Shown piece by piece: positions 21,102-31,856 of a DNA stretch of 64,000 bases. The stretch spans positions 74,458,692-74,522,691 of the forward strand of contig CM042148.1 of assembly GCA_023376005.1 (NCBI GenBank), in the 5' to 3' direction. The DNA is from Doryteuthis pealeii (Eukaryota; Mollusca; Cephalopoda; Myopsida; Loliginidae). Made by a program: the position numbers and the translations under genes. Every line of letters starts with the position of its first letter. Position 1 is the first letter of the stretch. The notes beneath the pieces were generated by a model. The model was not told the DNA's origin. It saw only the letters and a program-made list of their open reading frames with translations, and did not search any database.

Positions 21102-21219
21102 ATTATATAATTTTATTATATTTAGTTTATACTTTATTTTTTCCAGCGAAGTAATTTTTGTATTGCGACTCGTTTGTTTCATTTTTATTTTACCGACAAA
21201 TGATATTCTTATTCAATTA
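21067..21219. other. (TA)n and AT-rich sequence
   Basis: TA-rich simple sequence, then unassigned. Confidence 0.6.
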
Positions 21220-21680
21220 TATATACTAGCAAAAAAAATAAACACCCTCTGGGTGGTGTAAAAATCAATTTTAAAAGATATTGTCAGAGTGGGGTGGGAG
21301 TTAAAAATTCAATGTCACAGGTTTTTTTATCATAAGTAAAATCATCAAAATAATCAAAGGTGTAAAAAAGAAAACAATTTGAAATGGAAACTTAATTCTC
21401 CACCCACCCCTCAAATAAAATTAAATAATTATTTTGAATATTGTACACATACATTTTACACAAAATCATAGGTATTTATTAATTTGTAAACTTTTTAGTT
21501 AGCTTCTTGTTACGGAAAAAAGGGCGAGGGTAAAAAAAAATGTTTAAAACTGATTACAGGGTTGTTCTTTATTCTATGTATAAACGATTTTCGGTATTGT
21601 GACGTAAGTGGTGACGTAGTTTCGGTTACACACAAATGGAGACCAATCTCTAATAATAATATAATAATAATAATAATAAT

Positions 21681-21732
<52 letters not shown>
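21220..21732. repeat. Repeat G copy and (AAT)(TA) tail
   Basis: Starts ACTAGCAAAAAAAATAAAC and ends AGTTTCGGTTACACAC, GGAGACCAATCTC and (AAT)n(TA)n, parallel to 11535-12190. Confidence 0.6.
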
Positions 21733-21737
<5 letters not shown>

Positions 21738-21779
21738 AGTCACTACAAGAGGAATATTAACCTACTCTGAACAAATCGT

Positions 21780-22084
21780 AAAATCTAAGAAGTCTGTTTG
21801 GTGTAGGGGTTATGATACTAGCCTGTCAGCTTGACAGTCCGGTTTCGAATCACGCACAGGGCGGTCTTCCTATCTATAGCTCTGCTGATGAGGCCTAGAA
21901 GGCCGAAATGTACATACAGAGATTGATTTTTCTCGATTTGTTTAGCCTTACATTTAAATAGGCATTCCCGCCTAATTAATTAATTATTAATTAATTTTCA
22001 AAATTAGGTACGACTTCAATTAAGCACATATTCTCCCAAAAATTGTCGGCAAAAAAAGCATATCAAAAACATCGTGTTTACATA
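21780..22084 (+). mobile_element. tRNA-headed SINE with intact hammerhead
   Basis: tRNA-like head at about 21789-21856: GTTTGGTGTAGGGGTTATGA (A box), GTCCGGTTTCGAATCACG (B box). Then GGGCGGTCTTCCTATCTAT, a hammerhead, the 3' tail shared with FB1 (GATTGATTTTTCTCGATTTG, CCTTACATTTAAATAG, AGCACATATTCTCCC, AATTGTCGGC), and (TA)n from 22085. Confidence 0.82.
21870..21928 (+). ncRNA. Hammerhead ribozyme motif, complete
   Basis: CTCTG (21880-21884), CTGATGA (21885-21891), stem II GGCC-TAGAA-GGCC, GAAA (21905-21908), stem III from ATGTACAT (3 bp plus 2-nt loop), UA cut after A21916, CAGAG (21917-21921) completing a perfect stem I. One of the cleanest examples in the window. Confidence 0.82.
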
Positions 22085-22120
<36 letters not shown>

Positions 22121-22125
<5 letters not shown>

Positions 22126-22634
22126 GAAAATAATCCAAAGGCAAAATCTCAAAAATATTTAGAAATCACAGAAATGTTTATTGTTAGATATCAATGATGT
22201 TGACATCATTTTAAACTTTGAACATATCTATTTTTCTATATAACCGCGATTTCTATCGATGGCTTTTGTAGGCGCTGTAAAGGTTTTTGTATGCCCATGT
22301 CATACCAGCTTGCAACCATATCGTTGGGGAGCGTTGAACGTTGACATCGTTGCAAACTCCCTACACTACTCTGGACCTTTTTTGACATCTGTGCACAATT
22401 TGCCATACACTTCCGTTAATTGGCGATTAGTTTTAATAGGTCTAATGTTTTTTGCGTTCAAAAACCGGATAACTTCCCGAACTTCACACTTAGCGATAGC
22501 GTCAATCAGGAGCTCCATCAGAAGCGACAGACGCATGCACAATAAACTCAACAGTGTTGTCAATAGCCGCACGAACAGTTTTCATGATTCCCCAGCGCTT
22601 TGGAGACCTTACTTTTGGGATTACCCCGCCCCAT
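22121..22634 (-). mobile_element. Internally deleted mariner-like transposon
   Basis: Minus-strand reading from the right: an N-terminal helix-turn-helix of a mariner/SETMAR-type transposase (KCEVREVIRFLNAKNI, then RQLTEVYGK, about 22505-22400) is followed almost at once by a C-terminal segment (WYDMGIQK, about 22302-22280). The catalytic middle with its three acidic residues is gone. Imperfect terminal repeats match (ATAATCC-AAAGG-AAAATCTC on the left against TAATCCCAAAAGTAAGGTCTC on the right, read inward), and both ends abut TATA, as expected for TA insertion. Non-autonomous and dead. Confidence 0.75.
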
Positions 22635-22670
22635 ATATATATATATATAATATATAATATATATATATAT

Positions 22671-23258
22671 GTAAAAAGGAATGACTTACCGGTAAAAATA
22701 TTCGGTTGGTCTCAATATTTGGTTGGTATATATATATTTACCAACCCCTCCGCACGAGCAGGATGTGACACAAGATCAATTTCTTAAGCGGAGTTTAACA
22801 GGTTTGAAATCAGAGTTTTCCTTCTCCTAGACTGATTACCTAGCCATGGTTAAAGAGCCCAGTCTGCCCTGCTATTTGCCTATACCTAGAGGGAGTATTG
22901 GATTCATACCTTTCCCAAGGGTATTAGCGCAATGTGAAATTCAAACAGCTTCGTCCAGGAATTGAACTCGGGTCGACGAGTCCATTTCCCACGACTCTAA
23001 CCATTAGACCACGCGCCTCCATATTTGGTTGGTATAAGTGTCACTCGGATTAGTCAGCATTATAACAAATATAAAGTGCTCAATTCGTAAGTAGAGCGGA
23101 TTTATTATTATAGTGTGTACAGAAATAACCTACTCGGGTTTCACCATAATGATTTTCAGGGTTAAATCCACTGAATTAATCAAGATTATTCTTCATTAAT
23201 TCAGTGGATTTAACCTTGACGATTTTATAGTAAAACTCGAGTAGGTTATTTCTCTTCA

Positions 23259-23268
<10 letters not shown>
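22671..23268. mobile_element. Foldback element FB8, split by SINE B
   Basis: GGAATGACTTACCGG...ATATTTGGTTGGTATA resumes after the SINE at 23021. The palindrome is centred near 23190; arms contain TTCAGTGGATTTAACC. Both ribozyme relics are broken (left arm, minus: CTGAAAA; right arm: TTGACGA and TAAAA). Same family as 43855-44131 and 56841-57092. Confidence 0.75.
22731..23020 (-). mobile_element. SINE B with 16-bp target-site duplication
   Basis: Flanked by exact duplications ATATTTGGTTGGTATA at 22715-22730 and 23021-23036. The head at right reads GGCGCGTGGTCTAATGG on minus; the 3' end at left is GGAGGGGTTGG followed by a short TAAATATATA tail. This proves LINE-type retroposition for family B and shows that the insertion is younger than FB8. 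Confidence 0.93.
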
Positions 23269-23296
<28 letters not shown>

Positions 23297-23685
23297 TATA
23301 TATATATTATATATATATGTGTTGTGTGTCTGTATATGTGTGTGTCTGTGTGAGTGTGTGTCTCTATTTAACCTAACAAATCTTTGGAAGAATAGCAGCT
23401 GTGCCCCCAAATCAAATTAAATCACTTATAAAAGTGAATTAATTTAATTTTCATCAACTTTCTATGAAGAAAACAGAAAAGGATCGCTGACTATTATGAT
23501 GTAAAATATTTTAGTTCAATGTATAGAAAACTGAATATTTGTGTTTAAATAACGTTTTGTTGTTTAATATCTATAGCAAATTAATAACACTAAAAAACTA
23601 ACATTTGATACAATTGATACATACGTATACAGTATATTAAAATCCGTTTACTGAAAGTTAACTTAATATGAGAAATATACTGTTT
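23269..23685. other. (TA)(TG) microsatellite and unassigned sequence
   Basis: Dinucleotide run at 23268-23362; nothing recognised after it. Confidence 0.6.
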
Positions 23686-24330
23686 ACAGATTAGCGCAGT
23701 CAGTAGCGCACCCGCTCTTGGTAATCACAAGATTCCTGGTTCGATACCAGTCCCCGCCAACTCAGCCCAGAAATAGCACAACTTTCGTATTTTGATCTAT
23801 GAGGTAAACTGGGGAACTGATGGTAGGTGTGGCGATCTACCTCAGCAAAAACAATCTCCCAGGTTTAGCCCTAACGAAAAGAGAATAGACTTCCTCGCTA
23901 TCCGGCTGATATCGACAATAGGCTGTGGCGTTAGTTTCGTATTTTGCCTGGGGAGTTGTCTGCCCGTTTAGTTTGCTAGTTCCCGCGAGGGGCCTGTTAT
24001 ATTTAAGCGGCTGGTTTGAACGTCTCTTTCTCTTTTTCCTGTTCTCGACCTACGAGACATGGGTTAGACTCTGGTCACCCCCTCTTGTTGGGGCTTTGGC
24101 CCTTACATTACTGTAAGTGATTTATACAATATGGACTATTATTAGTCTCATGTCTGTACTTTTATGTTTTTCCCTCCTACATTTGTATGTATGTTTATGT
24201 ACACCTATATATTATGTACCCTGTTTATCCATGTGCTGTACATATTAATGTTTTGCCTGTCAACCCTTGTCGGAGTTATATATCAAGTATAATATCACTT
24301 TTAACCGTACAAGGCCATTCTGTCAACTTT
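23686..24330 (+). mobile_element. SINE A interrupted by a solo LTR
   Basis: tRNA-like head TTAGCGCAGTCAGTAGCGC and GGTTCGATACCAG, body to ACAATAGGC at 23923. The element resumes after the LTR as AGGCCATTCTGTCAACTT, equal to the family end (GGCCACTCCGACAACTT). Confidence 0.88.
23924..24311 (+). mobile_element. Solo LTR, 388 bp, TSD AGGC
   Basis: Begins TGTGGCGTTAGTTTCG, ends CCGTACA (TG...CA), flanked by AGGC at 23920-23923 and 24312-24315. A TATATTTAAGC box is near 24000. A related LTR lies inverted at 61983-62415. The 4-bp duplication and TG/CA ends suit a Gypsy-type element; the internal region was lost by recombination. Confidence 0.88.
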
Positions 24331-24486
24331 ACTTTTACTATTTCCTCATTATAAATAAGTAATCTATTAGAAAAAATTATATGTACGTTTTGGTTCGAAA
24401 CAAATGATAAAGCGAGAGGTTCTATTGTACCAGAATTTTGACACATGGCACATTTTAGCCGTTTTTTTTCTTGCTCATTTTAGCGT

Positions 24487-24722
24487 GATTACGGTTTAGC
24501 TCAGTCAGTCGAGCATCCACCTACGAATCAATATCGGCCCTTGCCAACTCAGCTCATGGGTAGCACAATTTGCGTAATCTGATCTGTGCGGTAAATTGGG
24601 GAACTGACTTTAGATGTGGTGCCTCACCTCATCAAAAAATCTACCTCATCTAGCGCTAGTAAAAAGGGAATAGACTCTTATGCTGTCCGGCTGATACCAG
24701 AAATAGGCCACTCCGATAACTT
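24487..24722 (+). mobile_element. SINE A (diverged)
   Basis: GGTTTAGCTCAGTCAGTCGAG head with a shortened anticodon region, AACTCAGCTCATGGGTAGCAC, body to GGCCACTCCGATAACTT. Confidence 0.82.
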
Positions 24723-25479
24723 TTCTTTTACTATTTCATTATTATAATTCAGAAATTCAGAGAAAATTTAGGCTCCCTCCTTTTTTCTAAATATCAAAAT
24801 GTGTGACAGTTTACAATTTAATTATTTTTATGAAATTTTAAAGAAATATTTAGGATCTGTCGTTCTGAAATTTTGGCCATACTTATTCCAATCTATATTA
24901 ACTCGAGAATCAGAACATTACCGAATAATCCAGTCATGCGCAAATAGCCCGATTTACTCCCCAAGTGCGAGCTGATTTCGTGACGTTATTACAGTTTTAT
25001 GTATTTCGAATCGGATCTCGTTGAGGGAAAACGAAAATGTTCTCTACTGAAGATCGAAAAACTAATCAACAATAGTAATAATATAATTACAAGTACGACC
25101 AGTGAAAATTGCTCGAGGTAGCTGTTTCTTATTACGACTAAAACACCAAATTATTCATACGAGATACGTCTGACAAGTACGAAGCAATTGGCCATTAACA
25201 AAAAAAAAAAAAAAAAGAAAAAAAAGAAAAAAAAAAAAAAAAAGACTACCTCGTGCAATGGCGTCTAAGTCCCTCATCAAGATACTCTTCTTAGGATATC
25301 ACTCACTCATCCAAAAGCATTTTCAGTTTTTTTAAAGGATCGCCATCAGTTGCTTTGTTACGTTTTTTTTAAATCTCATCTAGTGTGCTTCAGCGGAAGT
25401 CTTATATTTGGAGAATGCCATGAGTCACTGTAAGCCAAATTGGAACTGAAAATATTTATATTAACGCAGTAAACTAGCA
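24723..25479. other. Unassigned, with a 40-bp A-rich tract
   Basis: AT-rich. A near-pure poly-A run at 25200-25243 may be a decayed retroposon tail. No exon is seen. Confidence 0.5.
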
Positions 25480-25735
25480 CAACGAGAATACAAAGTTAAG
25501 CATGACTGGGTTGAGAAGGAAATCTTCTGGGAATTATGCAAAAAACTAAATTTTGACCATACAACAATATGGTATATGCATAAACCAGAACCTGTTCTTG
25601 AGAATGAAACACATTGTATTCTCTGAGACTTTGTGATTAAGACGGATCACCTTATCCCAGCCAGAAGTCCTGACATAGTATTGATTAAAAAAAAATGCAA
25701 AAGAAAAAGAGAACTAGTCTACCTCGTCTAAAACA
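25480..25735 (+). pseudogene. LINE ORF2 C-terminal remnant
   Basis: The plus frame from about 25500 reads KHDWVEKEIFWELCKKLNF, DHTTIWYMHKPEPVLENE, THCIL-stop-DFVIKTDHL, IPARSPDIVLIKKK. This is the recognisable C-terminal nuclease-like domain of non-LTR retrotransposon polyproteins (PDIVLI motif). One in-frame TGA. It lies 84 bp from a lyase exon on the opposite strand. Confidence 0.8.
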
Positions 25736-25818
25736 CAAAATAATTGAAACGACTTATTATTTTTACAGTGAATAAATACGTTTAGATTTTTAAATCAAGA
25801 ACGCATAAGAAACTTTAC

Positions 25819-25921
25819 CTAAGAGATGGAAAGACCATTGGGTTCAATGCGTTTTCATGGAGGAAGGCCAAATGGAATTCTTTGACAAGTGTATCATGGT
25901 CAGCTGAATAATTGGTTGATT
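25819..25921 (-). CDS. Sphingosine-1-phosphate lyase-like, exon 3 of those visible
   Basis: A 103-bp exon: acceptor TTTCTTTCAG, donor CTCTTAG then GTAAAG. It enters at phase 1 (GAA completes with the G of exon 2) and leaves at phase 2 (AG of Arg). The peptide is STNYSADHDTLVKEFHLAF, LHENALNPMVFPSL, then R across the junction into RFELEI. It aligns without gaps to the family stretch N-P-L-H-x-D-x-F-P, but here reads N-A-L-N-P-M-V-F-P, so the usual His and Asp are Asn and Met. The frame is otherwise open. Exon calling is secure because splice phases match both neighbours. Confidence 0.85.
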
Positions 25922-26233
25922 CTGAAAGAAAGAAAACATTACATCTAATAAAGATGAAAAGTACTAATCCGTATGATTTCATCTATTGTCATGTCATCAA
26001 TAATGTCAAACAAAGCAAATTGAAGGAAATAAATCGTTGAGAAGGAAGACTGAATTATGCAATTCTTTTAATTAGAATCTACTTTAAGATATTGATATTT
26101 TATTGCATTAATTCTTTGCAAAGTCATTTTGTGTAGATTTGTTGACTTTAGCAAGTTTAAAAAGTAAATGTGATTCTTATGGTGAGGTACACGTCCAGTA
26201 GAAAGATTTTCTGGATATTTATGACATTTAGAG

Positions 26234-26278
<45 letters not shown>
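25922..26278. other. Unassigned intron sequence, ending in (TA)n
   Basis: Nothing recognised except TA at 26238-26276. Confidence 0.5.
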
Positions 26279-26279
<1 letters not shown>

Positions 26280-26357
26280 GGGAGTAAATATGGAAATAAA
26301 TCCGACAATATTAAGAAATTTGAAAAAAACAAAAACAAGTGTTCCAAAAATAAGATG

Positions 26358-26418
26358 AATTTATTTATCGACGCTTAAACGTTTCAGTTTCTTTAAACCT
26401 TCATCAGGATGCATTTCT
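26358..26418 (-). ncRNA. Hammerhead ribozyme motif (FB14 left arm)
   Basis: Minus strand: CTGATGA at 26407-26401, stem II GGTTT / AAACT-like pairs, GAAA at 26385-26382, stem III ACG / CGU with loop TTTAAG, GUC cut between 26370 and 26369, then GATAAATAAA. Core intact; sense within lyase intron 2 of those visible... between exons 2 and 3. Confidence 0.7.
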
Positions 26419-26602
26419 TCGAGTTACGTCACGCGTCATGACGTCTTCGCGTGTGCGGATCGCGACTCGTCTTTCAAAATAATAACGCTGTGTGACCTGA
26501 TTCAGGTTGGAAGATAGAAAAAGAAAGAAAGAAAAATCGGAAGTTAAAATCTTCCGATCGTTTGGGTCAGAATTACAGGGCCGCGATCGAAATATGACCT
26601 GA

Positions 26603-26848
26603 TCTAGTTTTGAAATTAGAAGAAAGAAAGAATTAATAAACGGAAATATAACTCGCTGGCCGACTTCAGCCGTAGATCCAAAACAGATGGGCGATCCGAA
26701 AATGACTCGACGGGGAGTCGAGGCGATAGTGGCCGGTAGTAAAATCTCAAGTAGGTCGGAACTCCCAGAAGTGAGGGAAGCGTTCTTAGACGAGTCTTTG
26801 ATGTATCAGACTTTTAGTCGCGGGGAAAAGATAAATCTTGTTTTATAG
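26603..26848 (+). other. Open frame of unknown function in FB14 body
   Basis: An 81-codon stop-free stretch after TGA at 26600. It reads WPTSAVDPKQMGDPKM, TRRGVEAIVAGSKISS, RSELPEVREAFLDESL, MYQTFSRGEKINLVL, then TAG. Composition is coding-like and charged. I recognise no domain. A +1 shift near its end continues into the next open frame. Confidence 0.3.
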
Positions 26849-27119
26849 ATTACCGGAACATGAAGAAACCAGGATTAAGAGAATCTATTGTTTTTATGTT
26901 TCCCTATGGCTGGAGAATGGAGATAAACTCTTGTTGGAATCGACATTAAAAAAAGGGTCGAATGTATTTAAAAAAAACACATTCAAGTGGCCGGAAGATA
27001 TGGTACCCGATTGGTGGGCGGAAGTAAATTTGATTGGCTCGTTGAACAAGAGGAAGGCGGTTCCCTTCTTGGGTGGGTGGAGCAGAAAAATTCCCGATGT
27101 TTCATGCCGACGGAAATAA
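26838..27119 (+). other. Second open frame of unknown function in FB14 body
   Basis: 93 codons from a TTG, overlapping the previous frame: YRLPEHEETRIKRIYCFYV, SLWLENGDKLLLESTLKKG, FKWPEDMVPDWWAEVNLIG, then SLNKRKAVPFLGGWSRK. Joined to the preceding frame by a +1 shift or a missed splice, this would be about 165 residues. No family is recognised. Confidence 0.3.
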
Positions 27120-27870
27120 AATTGTTCGGTCGGAGTATTATTTAACTCAGACGTTTTTGGCTTGAGGAGCAGAAGAGGCCGAATAGGCAGATGAGGCCAA
27201 ACGGGCAGATGAAGTTGTGATCGCTTGAGAATCGGGCTAGCTGACAAGATTAACGCAATACGGAGAGCCGAGAGTAACTGACTTCAGCTAAGACATTTTG
27301 AAAACTTAGTCAACTTACGAACTGTTTTGCACATAACTTTGCAGAAGACCAGAAGTATTTAATTACGGGCATCATCCCACCAACCTTGAGAAGTAATTAT
27401 TTGTATTCTTATATTTTCGAATATAAATGTTGTTGATTTTTTAAAAAAAAAAGATTCGTTATTCTTTTTTTCATGTGACCAATCGGCCGCCATTAATCTC
27501 GGAAATCAGTTTCTATAGCATATTTCTAGTCGTTTGAGATCTTAGCAAACGTGGGGCATTCGGCTAGATTTTCAGCAAATATAGATACCCTGCAATCCGT
27601 GGTTGATGCAGAAAATCCGATCTTGACGGCCAATTTCGGAGATTCTGTGAGCCCTTCAGCTCGGGAGTGACCGACGGGTTATAGCTGAACAAATACAGTT
27701 ACACAACAACAAAAAAAATTATAAAGATTTTTATCTCCTGTCATCTATAAAACATCCATCAATTTCTTCACCCCTTAATACATCCTGATAAAGGTTTAAA
27801 GAAACCAAAACGTTTAGGCGTCGATAAATAAATTCATCTTATTTTTGGAACACTTGTTTTTTCAAATTTC

Positions 27871-27872
<2 letters not shown>

Positions 27873-27955
<83 letters not shown>

Positions 27956-28435
27956 TAATATAGTAAGCTATATTTATGAGTAAATAGTACTCAATATAAT
28001 GGATAGACCATTTATATTTAACTTAGGGTAGCGTGGACATGAAATCAACGGCGCTTGGTTACTGACATTTTCTCGGTTAAGCGATTTTCAAAACAAGTTC
28101 CCTTATTGGAAAATTGCACAGGCGATAAACACGCAAATACACTAAAATTAAACGGGTTACACGCTTACGCACACATACACACGGATTAAACACAGATTTA
28201 GGATTTCTCAGCCCGTATAAATATTTCTCTATCACGAAACAACCAGTACAGCAGAGGGCACAGAATGCAAACACAATCTCCTTCAATCACAAAAAACATC
28301 AACACGGACAATGATGACAGCCAAGACATATCAATAAGCATGCCGACATAAAAAACACAGACAAGCTGTTGCAAAAAAAAAACCATACAAACGAGTAGTC
28401 GCAAAAAAGTAACAAGGAGATCCAAACTCTATTGC
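27873..28435. other. (TA)(TG) microsatellite and unassigned sequence
   Basis: Dinucleotides at 27873-27953. The part after 27957 (AAGCTATATTTATGAG, TTAGGGTAGCGTGGACAT) recurs near 40443-40520. Confidence 0.6.
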
Positions 28436-28760
28436 CCTTATCATATGAAGGTCTTAGAGTCCTGACTATGACGTTAAACTCTATCTGATGGGGAAGTTCC
28501 AATTCTGGAGCACTTGGGAATGTGGAGTACCCCTTCATCATCATTGCTCCCGAGTAGTAGTACTTGTTAGGGTCCCATCTATGAGTTAAATAGAAAAAAT
28601 GAGTTAAGAAATGTGTTTAAAAAATTGAGTTTAAAAAGAAAATCAAGAATGAATCAAACAAAAGACTTCGGCATAAAATGATCCAATAAGGGTTGGCATG
28701 CCGTAAAATTCAACCAACCAACCGACCAACCAACCAACCAACTAACCATAACCCATGTAT
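28436..28760 (-). repeat. Repeat D (inverted fragments)
   Basis: Inverse of the D stretch (GTTAAACTCTATCTGATGG, GTCCCATCTATGAGTTAAAT) and a CCAACCAACCAACCAAC run, the complement of the TTGG run that opens D copies. Confidence 0.65.
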
Positions 28761-30320
28761 GTTGATATGCCATTAAACAAAGAAAACGAATCAAACTTTA
28801 CGTCTATTTGTTTTTTGTTTTTTTTTACGGCCGGATCGGAGGTAGGTTAAAACACCAATATAGTGAGTGGTACCGTTCCGTCGCCATGTGTCTACTCTTT
28901 TCTTTTTTCCTAGTGTGAACTCGATGTCGTCTCTTTGTCTCGTCTATGTCTCTGGAAATTTCGTTAAAAATTCCCGAAATGCGACCTTAATGTGACCAAC
29001 TTTTGCATGTTAGTTTAATGTTATTTGGAGTGTCACATGATCAGCACATTTACGTTTTGAAGACATTTTCGAATTGATTCTCATATGCAAATCAATTGGG
29101 AATTCTTCGTTTGTTGGTAATGGAGAAGACGACCAGAAAAATGCCAAACAGAGGAAATAAAATCAGTTTCAATAAAAGACTCTCGTAGTGAACATTACAT
29201 TTTTTTTTTTTTACGAGGCTGAATTATTTCCCTTGTGTCCTGTACCGTTTTGTTTGCGGCTATTGATTACACGACTCTAAAGAGAGACAATGCGTCGATT
29301 TTTTTCTCTCGTCGAGAAGAAAATAAATATTAGATTGATGCAAAAAGTTTTTGTTCTGTTAAAATTTGATATTGGTTGGTTTAAGGCATATCATATTGTT
29401 CGGTGATATGCCGAAGTCATTTTGAAAATTTTCGTCTCCAGTACAATATTTATTTTCATAATGATCTTTAAAGAGGCAACGATTTCATATTTAGTTGCAC
29501 TGTCAATGGTTTAAGCGTCAATGTATCAAAGTAATTAAGATAACTTTAAACATTGTGTCTACTAGCAAGAATATGCGAGCCCCGGACGTATTTTTAAATT
29601 TTAATATAATAAAATATATCAAATTAGAAAGAACAGAGAAGACAACCAGAAAATCCCAATCAAGAAAATAAAATCAGTTGAAATAAAAAAAAACTCCCGT
29701 AGTGAACATTAATTTTTGTTTACCGGGCGAAATTATTTCTGGGCTGTTTTGGTCGGATTACCCGACACGAATGGGCAACACCTACACATTTTTGTGCCTA
29801 CGTTGTGTCAATGTACACCTGCATTTTTCGGATGTCAAAGGTCAGTTCAGTGCGTTCAAGGGAATATCCTGTTTTGTTTTCAGGCCCCAGTGCATTTCCT
29901 TCACTCACAGGCCAGTTATTAGCATCTGGTCATCTAAATGGCACAAGGCAAGATATCCCCCAGCATCCCAAGTTGGTTTCCAGACACCAAACATCAAAGA
30001 ACTGTTAGCCAACTCAACGTCAGGTCAGCAACCGGATTCGAACTTCTCCACGTAGCAGAGAAGATGAGATAAGTATACAACTATTATTTTTACAATCAAC
30101 ACGTCATCACTCCATTCCGACGCACAAGAGCGTAACTCATGCCCACAAATTACATATAACGAACTTGATGTCTATTGCATGTCATGAACAAAGGAAGGCA
30201 GAGGTTATAGCTATGATAACTTTAAATGTTATGTCTATTTAAATAAGGCTCGACGAGTTCATTTCTTACGACAATAACAGTTATGTATTTGATTACCTCC
30301 TCGTTATATAATGTTAGTTT
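28761..30320. other. Unassigned intron sequence
   Basis: A fragment like the start of repeat G (CTACTAGCAAGAATATGCGA) lies at 29570-29640. The frame at 29702-30055 has no recognisable protein. Otherwise nothing is seen. Confidence 0.45.
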
Positions 30321-30354
30321 CTCTAGAAGAAGAAGAAGAAGAAGAAGAGAAGAA

Positions 30355-30412
<58 letters not shown>
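30321..30412. repeat. (GAA)n(GA)n microsatellite
   Basis: Purine simple repeat. Confidence 0.95.
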
Positions 30413-30416
<4 letters not shown>

Positions 30417-30726
30417 TGAAATATATTTCTACGTTAAAGTTCACAAGCAGCAACTGGTAACTTAAATTAGGTCAAACATTCACTTTCTTAGAAAACTTAC
30501 AAAATGATTTTAAAGTTTTGTCCGGTCGTATTTATTTATTTATTAAAAAAAAATTATTCGCTTTGCTAACTCACTTTTCCCTAATCTCAATTATCTACCC
30601 GGAGCTGAATGGGTGACACAACGGGTCACGTTTGTCTAGTACTTTATAAATAGAATGTTGCTTAACATTGAGCTTAATGATGACTGAATATATAAATTTT
30701 GCAGCCATTGGTTCATCGTTTACTAA
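30413..30726. other. Unassigned intron sequence
   Basis: Nothing recognised. Confidence 0.4.
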
Positions 30727-31300
30727 AATGGTTGGTTGGCTGGTTGGTTGGATTTTACGGCACATTAAACCTTGGTTATTTTATGCCAAAGACGTTTGTG
30801 TTATTTATTATTGTTGGATATTCAGATTTAAAAAATCATTTTTAAGCACATTTTTAAAACTCATTTTTAAAAATCTATTTAACCACTACTGCTCCAGGTG
30901 TGATGGCAATGAAGGGCTACTCCACACTCCCAAGCTCCAGAATTGGAACCTCACCACTAGATGCACTTTAACGTCATACGCAGGACACTTAGACCTCCAG
31001 TCACCTCCAGGGTTGGGGGGTGCCATTAGACTAACACGGTCGGTACACTCATATAGGTGCTAGGGCTTGACGTGATCAGCTGATTGATTAGAGAGAGCAA
31101 TTTCGACCGCCGGCGTAGCCCAAATAAAGGTATAAGTGGGATGTTGCAAGTTATGGACTGCTCAGCCACTAGGATTCCGTCCTTAAGCCTCACGAGTCAC
31201 CACCCATGTCTATTTGGGGGATTTTACCCCTCTGGAGAGGTGCAGTCAGCGTATTCTCCTGCCCCAGCCAAGCGGAGGACGCATATGTTTTGCTAGAGTT
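30727..31300 (+). repeat. Repeat D, long copy
   Basis: Opens GGTTGGTTGGCTGGTTGG and TTTTACGGCACATTAAACC. Continues with CCACACTCCCAAGCTCCAG, AACCTCACCACTAGATGCA and CACCCATGTCTATTTGGGG, and ends CCCCAGCCAAGCGGAG. Similar to 34430-34935 and 45762-46310. Non-coding, unclassified. Confidence 0.75.
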
Positions 31301-31373
31301 ATTAAATAAAACTAGTCTTGATTAAAAGAGGAAAGTAAAGTTTAACAATATTAAAAGATATTTTGAATATTTG

Positions 31374-31640
31374 GGTTCGTTTCCTTGTTTAATGGCATAT
31401 CAACCTTCGTGAGTTATTCAATACCAAACATCTCGTTGAAGAACAGTAGTGGTACTACAAAGTTAAAGGTCAAACTGGGGTGTTGCAAGTTATGAACCTC
31501 TCAGCCACCAGGATTCCATCCTTAAGCCTCACGAGTTGCCACCCCCAGCCAAGAGGTAGCTCTATTGGGGGTGTCTTATCTATCTGCAGAGATGTAATCG
31601 GCATATTATACAGCTCTAACCGAGAGAGTTATTAGCATAA
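31374..31640 (+). repeat. Repeat D, second copy
   Basis: GGTTCGTTTCCTTGTTTAATGG, AGAACAGTAGTGGTACTA and GTTATGAACCTCTCAGCC, as in other D copies. Confidence 0.7.
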
Positions 31641-31856
31641 TGGCTACTGGGCTAGTCTAGCAGACTTGTGAGTTCGATTCTCTCTGATGTCCTAGACTTC
31701 TGATCTTGTAGAAAACTAAGCTAATTAAATCACTACAACTTTTAATAACCACCAACTTGTTATAAAATAAAATTACTTTTTTCTTGGACTTTGAAATAAG
31801 TTTTTAATGGGCGTCGCGCGGTGTAATGCTGGGCAAGTTTGATTAATAAATAAAAA
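31641..31856. other. Unassigned
   Basis: A short tRNA-like stretch near 31630-31690 (TTATTAGCATAATGGCTAC, GTGAGTTCGATTCTC) may be the head of a lost SINE. Confidence 0.4.

Larger units (their letters stand above)
26279..27872. mobile_element. Composite foldback FB14: inverted hammerhead arms around a 1.3-kb body
   Basis: The left arm (26279-26412) and right arm (27725-27872) are inverted and match FB2 (AAAAACAAGTGTTCC, GATGAATTTATTTATCGACG, CCTTCATCAGGATG). Between them is a GC-richer, non-palindromic body with no relatives in this window and two coding-like frames. The right-arm hammerhead is broken (CTGATAA at 27785, CAAAA for GAAA). (TA)n flanks both ends. Confidence 0.75.

Noticed and set aside
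25030..25070. CTGAAGA close to GAAAA
   Set aside because: No stem II between the two strings and no stem III or I.
29702..30055. 117-residue plus frame
   Set aside because: No recognisable domain, no splice context and no support beyond being open.
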